Shown piece by piece: positions 25,162 to 34,989 of a stretch of DNA of 64,000 nt (position 1 is its first letter; each line of letters begins with the position of its first letter). A model generated the notes under the pieces. The model saw only the letters and a list, made by a program, of their open reading frames with translations. It ran no database searches and was not told the origin of the DNA. The DNA comes from an uncultured Anaeromusa sp. (GTDB lineage: Bacteria; Bacillota; Negativicutes; Anaeromusales; Anaeromusaceae): assembly GCF_963676855.1 (NCBI RefSeq), contig NZ_OY781460.1, forward strand, positions 1,039,501-1,103,500, read 5' to 3'. The position numbers and the translations under genes are program-made.

Positions 25162-26451
25162 ATGAAAGAGATTGCTAAGGAGTATATGTTTTCCATTATC
25201 TTGTTGTTTGCCGTATTGGCGGGAGGGGTTCTAGGCGTCGTCATGGGGCCCGAGGCGGTGGTGTTGAAGCCTCTTGGGGATGTGTTTTTGAACTTGCTCT
25301 TTATGATTATCGTGCCTATGGTGTTTTTTAGCATTGCTTCGGCTATTGCCTCAATGGGCGGGGAAATGCGACGTTTAGGAAAGATTATGAGCAGTGTGGT
25401 GGTCGTGTTTGTAGTTACCGCCTTGCTGTCTGCTGCGCTGGGGTTAGGCGTGACTGTCGCTATGAACCCCACCGAGGGCATTAATTTTGCTGCGTTGCAA
25501 AGCGTAGTAGCTGCCGATGGCAGTGCACCAGAGAAGGCGAAGCAATTGAATACGGCAGAACAGTTAGTCAAAACCTTTACGGTGAGCGATTTTTCACAGG
25601 TGCTTTCCAAGTCGCATATTTTGCCATTGATTGTATTGGCCGGCTTAACCGGATTGGCAACGGCCCTGGCAGGAGAGTCGGCAAAACCGGTAGCGTCTTT
25701 TTTGGCTGCGGCAACCCAGGTAATGATGAAAATGGTCCAATTAATAATGTACTACGCGCCGATTGGGTTAGGCGCTTACTTTGCTAATGTGGTAGGTGAA
25801 CTAGGCACGCAAATCTTGCAAGGTTATTTAAATACATTTGTTGTGTATTTGGTTTTGACGGTCATCTATTATTTCGGCTTCTTTACGCTGTATGCGTATT
25901 TGGCGGCAGGCAAGCAAGGAGTAGGTGTTTTTTGGCGCAACGCGCTGCCGCCATCTTTGACGGCGATTGCCACCTGTTCTAGCGCCGCGTCCATCCCTGT
26001 CAATTTGATTGCTGCCAAGAAGATGGGCGTGCCGGCGGATATGGTGGAGACAGTCATTCCATTGGGGGCTAATTTGCACAAAGACGGTTCGGTATTCGGC
26101 GGTGTACTGAAAATCACCTTTCTCTTTGGCTTATTTGGGATGGATATGACAAGCTGGGGAACCTGGCTGGGAATTATCGGCGTTTCTTTCTTGGTTGGCG
26201 CTGTCATGGGGGCTATTCCGGGAGGGGGTATGATTGGCGAAATGCTGATTATCAGTGTGTACGGCTTTTCGCCGGAAGTGCTGCCGATCATTGCGGTCAT
26301 CAGCACTATTATTGACGCGCCGGCGACGCTGCTCAATTCCACCGGAAACGTAGCTTGCTCTATGTTGGTGGCGCGCTTGGTAGAAGGGAAAAATTGGCTG
26401 GCTGCTAGCCTGAATGAGCAGGAAGAAGAATGTCAAGAAGCGGTAGGCTAA
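25162..26451 (+). CDS. Dicarboxylate/amino acid:cation symporter (DAACS family)
   Basis: Sodium- or proton-coupled inner-membrane importer for glutamate, aspartate or C4-dicarboxylates, 429 residues. Family landmarks: FLNLLFMIIVPMVFFSIASA, the HP1 serine-rich loop TAIATCSSAASIPVN, the unwound-TM7 segment LGANLHKDGSVFGGV, and GEMLIISVYGFSPEVLP towards HP2. Relative to GltP-type proteins the TM7 NMDGT motif reads LHKDGS, so substrate preference may differ. A long leader precedes it and a strong terminator follows. Confidence 0.92.
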   Translation: MKEIAKEYMFSIILLFAVLAGGVLGVVMGPEAVVLKPLGDVFLNLLFMIIVPMVFFSIASAIASMGGEMRRLGKIMSSVVVVFVVTALLSAALGLGVTVAMNPTEGINFAALQSVVAADGSAPEKAKQLNTAEQLVKTFTVSDFSQVLSKSHILPLIVLAGLTGLATALAGESAKPVASFLAAATQVMMKMVQLIMYYAPIGLGAYFANVVGELGTQILQGYLNTFVVYLVLTVIYYFGFFTLYAYLAAGKQGVGVFWRNALPPSLTAIATCSSAASIPVNLIAAKKMGVPADMVETVIPLGANLHKDGSVFGGVLKITFLFGLFGMDMTSWGTWLGIIGVSFLVGAVMGAIPGGGMIGEMLIISVYGFSPEVLPIIAVISTIIDAPATLLNSTGNVACSMLVARLVEGKNWLAASLNEQEEECQEAVG

Positions 26452-26477
26452 ACGCAAAGAATAAGAGCCAATAAAGA

Positions 26478-26519
26478 GCCAGGCAAGCACTTTTTACTAA
26501 GTGGTTGCCTGGCCTTTTT
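26478..26519 (+). terminator. Intrinsic terminator of the symporter gene
   Basis: Fifteen-base stem with one mismatch (26478-26492 with 26499-26513), loop TTTACT, tail CTTTTTT. Confidence 0.9.
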
Positions 26520-26558
26520 TATGCATACAAATTATAAAATGGTTCCTACTTTTCAGCG

Positions 26559-27992
26559 TTAAAGTGGCGGCTGCACATCTTGAGGAATGGGGCACTGATA
26601 AGTGCGTCCGTCCAAGGTCTGAACCAGCTCGGCTTTGGCGGTCTGAATCAGTTCTGGCTGGGTAAAAAGATCTAGCGCGGTGCGCCCCAAGATTTTGGCG
26701 GCGGTTAGCATGCCCTGGTGCGCTAGCGAAGAAGTTCCTTGGGCTACCATTTGCCAAGAATGGCCAGGTGTGCCAAACACGTAGCAGGCGGTGCTGCATT
26801 GGGCGGTCGGTACCAGCCAACTGACGTCGCCGACATCACTGGAACCAGGTAAAAGAGAAGCCGCATGCACATGGGGAAGAGATTGGTCAGCGACAAGCAG
26901 TTCGCGGATGCCGGGCAGCAGCTCGCGGTGTTGGCCGCCTAAGAGCAATTCAGCCATATGCAGATCGTTTTGCAAATCTTCTTGCGTCATAGTTTGGTGC
27001 AGCTGTTGTGCCAGCTCTTGTTCGCTTTCCGATAAGGCAGGGAGCGCAACTTGCTGCAAGTGACGATACATGACCGTCTCTAAGGCTTGGTTGGGAATGT
27101 AATTAGAGCAGGCTTTTTGAAAAATTACTTCATGAGTAGTACCTGTCATTAATGCCGCACCATGAGCGATGGAGCAGACTCGTTCGTAAATGTCTTGAAC
27201 CTCAGCTAATTCTGGGGCGCGCAGAAGATAGAGCACTTCGGCTTCGCTTTGGACAACGTTGGGAGAAAAGCCGCCGCTATTAGTAATGGCGTAATGCATG
27301 CGGGCGTCCGGGACGACATGCTCCCGGAGGTAATTAACGCCGATATTCATGAGCTCCACAGCGTCTAAGGCGCTGCGTCCCACGTGAGGCGCGGAGGCGG
27401 CATGAGAACTCTTGCCGTGAAAGCGGAACGCAACTTGGTAGTTGGCTAAAAAGCGGGTGGACCAGATGGCGTTGTGTGTCAATGGATGCCAGGTCAAGGC
27501 AGCGTCGACATCTTTAAAGACGCCGGCTCGGGCCATAAAGGCCTTGCCGGAACCGCCTTCTTCGCCGGGGCAGCCGTAGTAACGCACCGTTCCAGCAAGC
27601 TTGTGTTCTTTGAGAATTTCTTTGACCGCTACGGCTGCCGCCAGGGAACCGACGCCGAGCAGGTGATGGCCGCAGCCATGGCCGTTGCCGCCTTCTTTAA
27701 GAGGCTTTTTTTCAGCGATGCTGTCCTGCTGGCTCAAACCAGACAGGGCGTCATATTCGCCGAGAAACGCAATGACTGGCGCGCCGCTGCCAAAGGAAGC
27801 GACAAAGGCGGTAGGCAAACCGGCGGCGCCAGTTTCGACGGCGAAGCCTTCTTGTTCCAAAAGCGAACCAAGCATTTCGCTGGAGCGCGTTTCGTGGAAT
27901 TTTATTTCAGCATACTTCCAAATCTGATCGCTGGCACTGGTCCAGCGTTGCTTTTTCTCTTCAATTAACCGTTCTAACTCTTTGCTAAACAT
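26559..27992 (-). CDS. M20 amidohydrolase, AbgB-like
   Basis: Zinc-dependent amidohydrolase of 477 residues, most like p-aminobenzoyl-glutamate hydrolase subunit B and related amidases. Motifs: FLGEYDALSG near residue 75, NGHGCGHHLLG near 105, GCPGEEGGSGKAFMA near 145, HGKSSHAASAPHVGRSALDAVE in the dimerisation domain, and GTPGHSWQ near the C-terminus. ATG 27992 gives eight-base spacing to AAAGGA; an ATG three codons earlier is too close to it. Transcribed divergently from the cyclase gene. Substrate could be an acyl-amino acid or a dipeptide; I cannot choose. Confidence 0.88.
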   Translation of the reverse strand: MFSKELERLIEEKKQRWTSASDQIWKYAEIKFHETRSSEMLGSLLEQEGFAVETGAAGLPTAFVASFGSGAPVIAFLGEYDALSGLSQQDSIAEKKPLKEGGNGHGCGHHLLGVGSLAAAVAVKEILKEHKLAGTVRYYGCPGEEGGSGKAFMARAGVFKDVDAALTWHPLTHNAIWSTRFLANYQVAFRFHGKSSHAASAPHVGRSALDAVELMNIGVNYLREHVVPDARMHYAITNSGGFSPNVVQSEAEVLYLLRAPELAEVQDIYERVCSIAHGAALMTGTTHEVIFQKACSNYIPNQALETVMYRHLQQVALPALSESEQELAQQLHQTMTQEDLQNDLHMAELLLGGQHRELLPGIRELLVADQSLPHVHAASLLPGSSDVGDVSWLVPTAQCSTACYVFGTPGHSWQMVAQGTSSLAHQGMLTAAKILGRTALDLFTQPELIQTAKAELVQTLDGRTYQCPIPQDVQPPL

Positions 27993-28293
27993 ATAATTCA
28001 TCCTTTCATCTTCATAGGAGGGTACTTATGGATACGTATCTATCGCCGTATCTTTCTGCTACGCAGTTGCGCTGTATCTTGTACCCTTAAGGTCTCTTTA
28101 GCGATTTTCTTAGTAACGTCGACTCCGTTAACTTCTTTTATTTTAGCACATTTCTAGAGTCGTAGTGCTTTAGGGCGAGGTAAGTGAAGAAACTTAAAGC
28201 GGCGAAAGGGATTAAAGCTTGGTGCGAGGAATATAACAGCGAAAACTAAATTGGCATACTTTTACAATGGCAAAGAGAGGAAGGTGCCGAAAT
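27993..28293. other. Divergent intergenic region
   Basis: About 300 bp between the M20 and GGDEF genes. Contains the palindrome GATACGTATC near 28032 and three direct GTATCT words between 28036 and 28079, but no clear promoter or RNA element that I can defend. Confidence 0.3.
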
Positions 28294-30333
28294 ATGGAGC
28301 AGAGGCAGAAATCGAAAACAAAGATTGTTTCGATGGACAAGATCATCATCTGTTTAGGGATCGGGCTTTTGTTGCTGCTTTGGACTTCTACATGGCACCG
28401 CATTTCTGTAGAATCGGAAATTGAAAAACGGGAAGCTGTGAGGGTCAGTGTAACGTATGGGCGCTCTTTTGCAGACCACGTGTATCATTCGGTGCAAAAT
28501 GTCGATTCTGCGTTGAAAATTGTGCGTCAACATCATCAGTGGTTACGAAATGGCGTAGAAGAAGGGGCGGTTTCACCTGATTTTTTGCGAGAACGAGTGT
28601 TGTCGTTGGCAGTGGCTGACGAAGCGGGACAAGTGGTTGCTGTTTACACTGGCGAAGAAGCTCGCCAATCGGTAGCAAACGAAAGCTTTTTTCAGCATCA
28701 TCAGCGGCAAGCCAGCGATCAATTGCATAGTGCTTCGCTTACGACGGTGGAAGATTCCACTTTAACCTGGAGCCGTGGTATTTGGGACAATGGGGGAGTG
28801 TTTCGGGGCGTCGTGTTTGCGACAAGCGCCAAACGTGCATTAACTGAATTCCTTTGGGAATTGGAGTTGGAAAGTGACGCGGTTCTTGTGGTTTTGGGGG
28901 AAGATGAGACGCTTCGCTCTTGGCAACCAGAGGTTCTTTTAGAAGGAAAACAAGAAGCGTTGGGACGATTTTTGGGGCAGCAGGCGCGGCAGCAGCCGGA
29001 AGGTCACACTGGATCTTTTTATGATCACAGCGGTGGAGAGCGCATTTTTCACTATTATTCGCTGGAGTCGTATCCTTTGATTGCTGCAACTGGCGTTGAT
29101 GTGAGCCAGGTTAAAAAAGACATTGCCGAAAGAAGACGATTTTATCTTCTTGCGTCTGCGGCGGTTAGTCTATTGCTTAGTACAGTTACGGTTTTGCTGG
29201 TGCGGCGCGTGAGGAGAGAAGACGCCCTGACAAGGCGGGTAGGCAATTTTGCCCGACAAATGGCTTCGCTGCAGACGATAACGGGTCATTTAGTGCAAGA
29301 TAGGGAGGAAGTAAAAGGGTTGCTGGAAACAATTATTACCGATGCGGTGCAGCTTATGGAGGCGCCGGACGGTTATGTTTCTGTTGTGGATGCCAACGGA
29401 AGTCTGCAATTTCGTTATGCCGTGGGGTTATATAGTGCGATGAAAGAACGTAAAATTGACATTACGGTTGGAATGAGCGGCAAAGTTTTGGCGCAGGGGC
29501 AGATGCAGTATGTGCCGGATTACCAGCAAGTACCGGATAAAATGATGGAACCGGAATTGAGTCAGGTCAGTACGTTGTTGATGTATCCCCTGAACAGCAG
29601 TGGTCGTACTTTGGGGATTTTCGGGATTTCATGGAGGAAGGAATGCTTTGTTCCCAGCGAAGAGCAATTGAGCTTGTTGGAGCAATATGCTTTTTTGGCA
29701 GCCATTGCTTTAGAAAAGGTGCAGGTCAAAGTCCGGCTGCGTGAAGAACTGCAACGCAGCGAAGAACAGCAGATTGATTTGCAAATGGCCTGGAGAATGC
29801 TGGAGGAAAGCAACCGTAAGCTGCGTCAGGCTAATGAACATTTAGAAGTCTTGGCACTGACGGATCGACTGACAGGGGCCTGGAATCGGCGTAAATTTGA
29901 AGAAGCAGCTGAACAAGAAATGCTGCGATGTCAGCGGTATGGAGAAGCGGTTTCAATTTTACTGGTAGATATTGATTTTTTTAAAAAAGTTAATGATGAA
30001 CACGGGCATTTGATTGGTGATGAAGTTTTGGTAGAGGTAGTGGAACGAATACGACAAAATATTCGCTCCGTTGACTCGATCTATCGTTGGGGAGGCGAAG
30101 AATTTACCGTGCTGTTGCCGCATAGTTCTGGCCCGGAGGCGGTGCTGGCGGCCGGAAAGCTGCGCGGGGCGCTGGCGGCAAAACCTGTCTCTTCTTTAAA
30201 GTTACCTTTGACTGTCAGTATTGGTGTGGCAGAGTTCATGAGCGAGGATACAGTGGAATCTTGGCTGAAACGGGCGGATGACGCTTTATATCAAGCCAAA
30301 AAAGGCGGCAGAGATCAAGTGGTGTTATTTTAA
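28294..30333 (+). CDS. Membrane diguanylate cyclase with sensor, GAF and GGDEF domains
   Basis: 679 residues. TM1 about 17-34, an extracytoplasmic Cache-like sensor (FADHVYHSVQNVDSALKIV is the typical first helix), TM2 about 285-305, GAF domain about 330-480, coiled coil about 480-510, GGDEF domain to the end. The active motif is WGGEEF and RSVD sits at the exact I-site position, so it should make cyclic di-GMP under product inhibition. ATG 28294 follows AGGAAGGTG; an in-frame ATG at 28267 is unsupported. Stand-alone unit ended by a long bidirectional hairpin. Ligand unknown. Confidence 0.92.
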   Translation: MEQRQKSKTKIVSMDKIIICLGIGLLLLLWTSTWHRISVESEIEKREAVRVSVTYGRSFADHVYHSVQNVDSALKIVRQHHQWLRNGVEEGAVSPDFLRERVLSLAVADEAGQVVAVYTGEEARQSVANESFFQHHQRQASDQLHSASLTTVEDSTLTWSRGIWDNGGVFRGVVFATSAKRALTEFLWELELESDAVLVVLGEDETLRSWQPEVLLEGKQEALGRFLGQQARQQPEGHTGSFYDHSGGERIFHYYSLESYPLIAATGVDVSQVKKDIAERRRFYLLASAAVSLLLSTVTVLLVRRVRREDALTRRVGNFARQMASLQTITGHLVQDREEVKGLLETIITDAVQLMEAPDGYVSVVDANGSLQFRYAVGLYSAMKERKIDITVGMSGKVLAQGQMQYVPDYQQVPDKMMEPELSQVSTLLMYPLNSSGRTLGIFGISWRKECFVPSEEQLSLLEQYAFLAAIALEKVQVKVRLREELQRSEEQQIDLQMAWRMLEESNRKLRQANEHLEVLALTDRLTGAWNRRKFEEAAEQEMLRCQRYGEAVSILLVDIDFFKKVNDEHGHLIGDEVLVEVVERIRQNIRSVDSIYRWGGEEFTVLLPHSSGPEAVLAAGKLRGALAAKPVSSLKLPLTVSIGVAEFMSEDTVESWLKRADDALYQAKKGGRDQVVLF

Positions 30334-30350
30334 AATGCATAGTGATTTAG

Positions 30351-30399
30351 AAAAGGAGCTCTATGTTGCAGCAGTAGGCTGCAACATAGAGCTCCTTTT
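30351..30399. terminator. Bidirectional terminator between convergent genes
   Basis: Twenty-two-base perfect stem (30351-30372 with 30378-30399), loop AGTAG, A4 and T4 ends. It overlaps the stop codon of the XRE-cupin gene. Confidence 0.93.
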
Positions 30400-30955
30400 A
30401 GGGCGCGGTATAGTATAAGATGCAATGAAAAGAAAGTTCTTGGAGGCCAGGGTTATGATAGCGGTGAGGCTGGCCAGCGGGAAAGCGCAGGGCATCGCCG
30501 CTTTGCAATTTGTAGTCGGTGTTGTCTACGTTTATATATAAAGTGCCCTCGTTTAGCAAAAGGTATTCTTCTGAACCGATAGCATGAGGAGATGCAACAT
30601 GTATGCACTGGGATTGTATTTTGACAGTGAATATTTCAAACGGTTTGCCAGATTCAAAAGAAAAAAGAGAAAAAAGAGACATGCCGTTGTTGTCGTCTGT
30701 TATAAGAGGGCAAGAAGCATGCCGCACGACTTCGATGTCTGGCTTACTTTCCCAAAGTAAGTCATTGAAGGAAACACGAAGGCCTGTAGCGATTTTCCAA
30801 AGTGTATTGACAGTCGGGTTGGACTCACCGCGTTCAATTTGGCTGAGCATGGCTTTGCTTACGCCAGAAAGCTCAGATAGCCTGTCTAGGCTGAGCCGCT
30901 TTTGAAGGCGTAATTTGGCTAAATTTTTGCTAATGGTTTGTGTTAAATTTTGCAA
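30398..30955 (-). CDS. XRE-family regulator with C-terminal cupin
   Basis: 185-residue transcription factor: HTH_3 domain at about 8-65 (SLDRLSELSGVSKAMLSQIERGESNPTVNTL region) and a cupin sensor at about 110-180 with SEEYLLLNEGTLYI, GDALRFPAGQPHRYHN. The family (PuuR/SutR-like) usually represses uptake or amino-acid genes with a small effector bound in the cupin. The start is a TTG at 30955, eight bases after AAGGAGA; the frame is open eight codons further but that would swallow the ribosome binding site. Target unknown; no divergent partner is close. Confidence 0.88.
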   Translation of the reverse strand: MQNLTQTISKNLAKLRLQKRLSLDRLSELSGVSKAMLSQIERGESNPTVNTLWKIATGLRVSFNDLLWESKPDIEVVRHASCPLITDDNNGMSLFSLFSFESGKPFEIFTVKIQSQCIHVASPHAIGSEEYLLLNEGTLYINVDNTDYKLQSGDALRFPAGQPHRYHNPGLQELSFHCILYYTAP

Positions 30956-31247
30956 GAAAAAGTCTCCTTGAAGCAACAAGTAATAACAATAATTTTTATA
31001 TTATAACATATGATTTTATTCAATGCATCTCTGGAAAAACAGAAAATTGACGTCTAAACCAGTGCAATAAGCGTGTGATTGTAAAAATCATTGCAAAACG
31101 CAGAGATACAAGGGGAGCAGTTGACTAGCCATAGATTCAGAATGAATAAGAAACCGATTTACAGAGGCTGGCAATACAAAGCAGGGGAATGAGTGTTGGT
31201 CGCCGAAAAAAAGCAACAAAAGTAAGGAAAGCAAGGTCGAAACGAAT

Positions 31248-32498
31248 ATGAAAAAAATGTATGCATGCTGGATTGGGAGTATCATGTGCTTGCTGGGGTG
31301 GAGTGGGTTAGCTGCAGCATCATCGATTCCAGAACAGATTGTCTTGACTTGGAGTGAGGAACCGGCCACAACGCAGACGATTTCCTGGAAGATGGAGAAC
31401 GGAAGTGGTATGGTACAGTATGGTGAAGCCACTGCAAAGCCTGCGGCAGTAGGGGCGCTTCGCACTATACCGGCGCAAGCGGCGGTATTGGCGACTAATC
31501 TGGGTGAAGTGAAACAATTTACGGTTACCTTGCGGCAACTGCGTCCGGGAGTTCGCTATACATACCGTGTAGGAGACGGAGTTACGTGGAGTCCTTGGCG
31601 TACGTTTCGGACGGCTCCCTATCAGTCTTCAAAAGTAAAGTTTTTGGTTTTCGGAGATTCCCAAAGCGTTAATTACCAAGTTTGGGGGAATACTTTGAAA
31701 AAAGCCTTTCAGGCTAATCCAGATGCGGCGTTTATGGTGAATATGGGAGACTTGGTGGACGTGGGGCAGGATTATGGGCAGTGGAAAGGATGGCTGGAAG
31801 CGGGGCAGGGCGTGATCGACTCCATTCCAGTAGTACCGGTTGTCGGTAATCATGAAACCTACACGCCAAATCGAATCTATTCGCGGCCGCAGTTGTTTAC
31901 GGCGCAACTTCTTTTACCTGGTAACGGGCCGGCGGAACTGCGCGGCCAGGTGTATTCCCTAGAGTATGGTGACGTCCATGTAGCGGTGCTGGACAGCCAG
32001 ATGGGAGAAGAACGGGCCTTTGTGCCGTATAGTCTTTTTTTGCAGCAAGAATGGCTGAAAAAAGATTTGGCCCATAGCCGCAAGCCTTGGAACATTGTGT
32101 TGACGCATCGTCCGTTTTATGGGAATCGAAAAGGGGGAGACGCAATCTTTCTTCGAAACGCGTTTGTGCCGATTTTACAAGAGGCTAAAATAGATGTCGT
32201 CTTTACGGCGCATGAACATGTCTACGCTCGTTCCGTTCCTCTAGATGGCACCGGGAACGGCTTTCCTGGTACTGTCCACGTAGCTACTGGGCGCAGCGGC
32301 ACCAAAACATATCCAGATCCGGTGCGGCAGGCCTGGAATGAAAGCTTTTACAATCCGCTGGACGAACCAAACTATCTGACGGTGGAAGTTGGTCATACGA
32401 TGCTGCTAGTCAAGGCTTTTAAAGCTAGTGGCGCACTGCTCGATATGTGGAGTCTTCATAAGCTGCGTCCCGCAGCTGGTCAATACAGTATTTTTTAG
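31248..32498 (+). CDS. Secreted metallophosphoesterase, purple acid phosphatase-like
   Basis: 416 residues with a signal peptide (about 1-24). An N-terminal fibronectin-like purple acid phosphatase domain (TWSEEPATTQTISWK, RYTYRVGDG) is followed by a calcineurin-like phosphoesterase domain: VFGDSQS, NMGDLVDVG, VVGNHETY, THRPFYG and TAHEHVYAR supply the dinuclear metal ligands. The first motif has Ser-Gln where many family members have a metal-binding Tyr/His pair. Periplasmic or surface phosphate scavenging is a reasonable guess. The ribosome binding site is weak (AAGG at about -11). Confidence 0.88.
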   Translation: MKKMYACWIGSIMCLLGWSGLAAASSIPEQIVLTWSEEPATTQTISWKMENGSGMVQYGEATAKPAAVGALRTIPAQAAVLATNLGEVKQFTVTLRQLRPGVRYTYRVGDGVTWSPWRTFRTAPYQSSKVKFLVFGDSQSVNYQVWGNTLKKAFQANPDAAFMVNMGDLVDVGQDYGQWKGWLEAGQGVIDSIPVVPVVGNHETYTPNRIYSRPQLFTAQLLLPGNGPAELRGQVYSLEYGDVHVAVLDSQMGEERAFVPYSLFLQQEWLKKDLAHSRKPWNIVLTHRPFYGNRKGGDAIFLRNAFVPILQEAKIDVVFTAHEHVYARSVPLDGTGNGFPGTVHVATGRSGTKTYPDPVRQAWNESFYNPLDEPNYLTVEVGHTMLLVKAFKASGALLDMWSLHKLRPAAGQYSIF

Positions 32499-32594
32499 GA
32501 GCCGCTAATTTATTCGCATATTGCGCCAGCGAGGTCTTTTTCTCGATGGACTTTATCAAAAAAGCTCGTGTTACCGAAGCGCTCATTATATAAG

Positions 32595-32632
32595 CCATTC
32601 GTACCCTCTTGTGACTCCCGCTGCTCCTGTTC
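32595..32632 (-). repeat. Dispersed purine-rich repeat, copy R1
   Basis: Read on the minus strand it begins GAACAGGAG and ends GAGGGTACGAATGG, matching the pattern of the copies near 45.0, 45.2, 45.3 and 49.5 kb. It lies between the phosphoesterase and MATE genes, running into the 3' end region of the MATE gene. Confidence 0.5.
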
Positions 32633-33974
32633 AAATTCCCTTGGCTTTTAATCGCCGCAGTTCTCGCAGCAGGAAGAAGCCGGTTAAGCAGGCGGAGCCA
32701 AGGTCGGCCACCGGACCGGCTGCCCAGATGCCGTTGAGGCCCAGCCATTGCGGCAGCAAATAGACCAGCGGAATTAGCAGGATGAACTGGCGCAGCAGAT
32801 TAAAGACAATGGAGTAGCTGGCTTTGCCGATCGCTTGAAAATAGTTGGCGCCAATGATCTGAAAGCCGATGACAGGCAGCATAGCCAGAAAAATGCAGAG
32901 GCCCTCGGAGCCGATGCGGATGAGTTCTGGATTATCGTTAAACAAGCGGACAAGCGCTTCATGGCCGGTAAGGACCACGGCTAGCCCGACTATACAAACC
33001 AACGTAGCGCTGCCGATAGCTAGCTTAATGGCTTGGAGGACACGGTTGTAATTCTGGGCGCCATAATTGTAGCCGACAATGGGCTGTACACCCTGGCTAA
33101 TGCCGAGAACCGGCATTAACAGAAGCATCAACACGCGGTTAACGATGCCAAACGCGGCGATGGCCAGGTTGCCTCCATAGGATAGCAAGGTAAAGTTGAA
33201 GATAACGATGACCAAGCTGCTCCCAAGCTGCATTAAAAACGGGGCCATGCCGATGCGTGCAATGTCAAGAACCAGCTTTTTCTGCAGCGGTAGACAGGCG
33301 CGGCGCAGACGCAGCGTGCTGCGACCATAGAGAAAATACGTCAGGACCCAAACGGTAGCGACAAATTGTGAAAGAACCGTAGCCCAGGCGGAACCGGCGA
33401 TGCCCCAATGGAAGACAAATATAAATAAAGGATTGAGCGCGGTGTTGAGCAAAGCGGCGATGAGCATGGTATAAAGAGCTGTTTTAGCATCGCCTTGCGC
33501 ACGAATGAGGCCGTTGAGGCCGAAGCTGATGTGCATAAAAATACTGCCGCCTAAAATAATGCGGGTAAAATCTATGGCATAAGGCAAAACTTCAGGACTG
33601 GCGCCGAGCCATTGCAGAAGTTCTTCTAAAAAGAGTAACGCTAGGCCGGTGGTGGGCAGCATAATCAAACAGAGTAGAGTCAAAGCGTTGCCGAGAATGC
33701 ATTCGGCGCCGCGATTGTCGCCTGCTCCCAAGCGTAGTGAAGCGATGGAAGCAGCGCCTAGACCGACAAACATGCCTAACCCCATAAGGATGGTCATGAG
33801 TGGAAATGCAATAGTGACGGCTGCCAGCGCCAATTCGCCGACGCCTTGGCCGACAAAAATGCTGTCGACAATATTATAGAGGGCGTTAACAAGCATACCG
33901 ATAATAGCCGGCAGCGAGCAGCGCCAGAGTAAGGGGCCGATAGGTTCTTTGCCCAGGGCTTCCGTGTGGTTCAT
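32631..33974 (-). CDS. MATE family multidrug exporter
   Basis: Twelve-helix inner-membrane antiporter, 447 residues, of the NorM/DinF-like MATE superfamily. N-terminal GPLLWRCSLPAIIGMLVNALYNIVDSIFVGQ and the mid-protein repeat PVLGISQGVQPIVGYNYGAQNYNRV are the family hallmarks. AAAGGAGG precedes the ATG. Sodium- or proton-driven export of cationic drugs or metabolites is the usual function; specificity cannot be read. Confidence 0.92.
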   Translation of the reverse strand: MNHTEALGKEPIGPLLWRCSLPAIIGMLVNALYNIVDSIFVGQGVGELALAAVTIAFPLMTILMGLGMFVGLGAASIASLRLGAGDNRGAECILGNALTLLCLIMLPTTGLALLFLEELLQWLGASPEVLPYAIDFTRIILGGSIFMHISFGLNGLIRAQGDAKTALYTMLIAALLNTALNPLFIFVFHWGIAGSAWATVLSQFVATVWVLTYFLYGRSTLRLRRACLPLQKKLVLDIARIGMAPFLMQLGSSLVIVIFNFTLLSYGGNLAIAAFGIVNRVLMLLLMPVLGISQGVQPIVGYNYGAQNYNRVLQAIKLAIGSATLVCIVGLAVVLTGHEALVRLFNDNPELIRIGSEGLCIFLAMLPVIGFQIIGANYFQAIGKASYSIVFNLLRQFILLIPLVYLLPQWLGLNGIWAAGPVADLGSACLTGFFLLRELRRLKAKGI

Positions 33975-34095
33975 AGGTTCGTCCTCCTTTGGTATCTCTG
34001 GTATTATAGCTCGTTTTATTTTTGGTTTAAAGGAAAATCGCTAAAAGTTCATCTAACTGACACGGAAAAAGTAAAAAATAAAATGAAAAATACTC

Positions 34096-34124
34096 TTGCT
34101 AAAAAAGTATATAGAAAATATAAT
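34096..34124 (+). promoter_or_regulatory. Sigma-A promoter of the iclR-type gene
   Basis: TTGCTA, 17-nt spacer, TATAAT (34119-34124). Predicted start near 34131 places operator copy 1 about 16-40 bp downstream, where a bound repressor would block transcription. Confidence 0.8.
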
Positions 34125-34146
34125 AAAAGATAGTTGGTGAAAACGA

Positions 34147-34170
34147 GAACGCAGTTCGATAATAACGAAC
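34147..34170 (+). promoter_or_regulatory. IclR operator, copy 1
   Basis: 24-bp element: GAAC, three bases, GTTC, then GATAATAAC, then GAAC. It carries two overlapping inverted repeats (GAAC/GTTC and GTTCG/CGAAC). Two further copies precede the downstream operon. Confidence 0.82.
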
Positions 34171-34183
34171 AAAGGGTGTGCGT

Positions 34184-34978
34184 ATGAATAACATGCAATT
34201 TGATGAAGGCGAGCGATATATACAATCGGTATTCCGAGCGCTCAAGATTATGGAATTTGCCGGCGAGCAGGGGCGTACGGTAGGGTTGACGGAAATTAGC
34301 CGAGGTCTTGGCTTGAGTAAAAGCACTACGCATGGTATAGTGGCGACTCTGGAGCGTTGCGGATATCTGCAACAAGATGTGGAAACAGGAAAATATTCAT
34401 TAGGAATTAAACTATTTGAACTAGGGCAGGCTTATATGTCCAATCTAGACTTACGAGAAATAGCCTTGCCATATCTGAAGGAGCTGTCATCTCACTATCA
34501 AGAAACGGCGCATTTGGCAGTGCTATCACGGGGCGATGTAATTTATATCGACAAAGTAGACGGCCCGTTGTCCATTGGTATCAATTCGCAAGTTGGTGGA
34601 CGAAACCCCTCGTATTGTACCGGTGTGGGGAAAGTCTTACTGTCGGGTTTAACCGATGAACAAGTTGGTAAATTATACGAAGGAAAATCTTTTGTGCGCT
34701 ATACGGAAAAAACAGTAGCTTCTTTGGAACAACTACTGCAAGATGTTTACTCCATTCGCAAGCAAGGGTATGCTTTCGATAAAGAGGAGTTTGAACTCGG
34801 CTTGCAATGTGCTGCGGTGCCGATTAAAGATGCAACTGGCAACATTGTGGCGGCTATTAGCCTTTCGGGGCCAGCGCATCGTCTTACGGATAGCAAGCTG
34901 GAGCAAGTCGTATCTCGGATGCTACAAATGGCGCGACAGATATCAGGGCGTCTTGGTTATCGCGGCGGCGCGATCTAA
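34184..34978 (+). CDS. IclR-family transcriptional regulator
   Basis: 264 residues: winged HTH at about 10-75 (GLTEISRGLGLSKSTTHGIVATLERCGYL) and an IclR effector domain (about 80-255; LAVLSRGDVIYIDKV, YCTGVGKVLLSG, GYAFDKEEFELGLQCAAVPI). ATG 34184 follows AAAGGG. One operator copy lies between its promoter and start codon and two lie before the next operon, so autorepression plus control of the aldolase pathway is the simple model. The effector is likely a 2-oxo or hydroxy acid intermediate of that pathway (inference). Confidence 0.93.
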   Translation: MNNMQFDEGERYIQSVFRALKIMEFAGEQGRTVGLTEISRGLGLSKSTTHGIVATLERCGYLQQDVETGKYSLGIKLFELGQAYMSNLDLREIALPYLKELSSHYQETAHLAVLSRGDVIYIDKVDGPLSIGINSQVGGRNPSYCTGVGKVLLSGLTDEQVGKLYEGKSFVRYTEKTVASLEQLLQDVYSIRKQGYAFDKEEFELGLQCAAVPIKDATGNIVAAISLSGPAHRLTDSKLEQVVSRMLQMARQISGRLGYRGGAI

Positions 34979-34989
34979 TCTGTGAATAG

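Noticed and set aside
28074..28180. Short open minus-strand frame between the M20 and GGDEF genes
   Set aside because: No start codon with a ribosome binding site and no family resemblance that I could defend.
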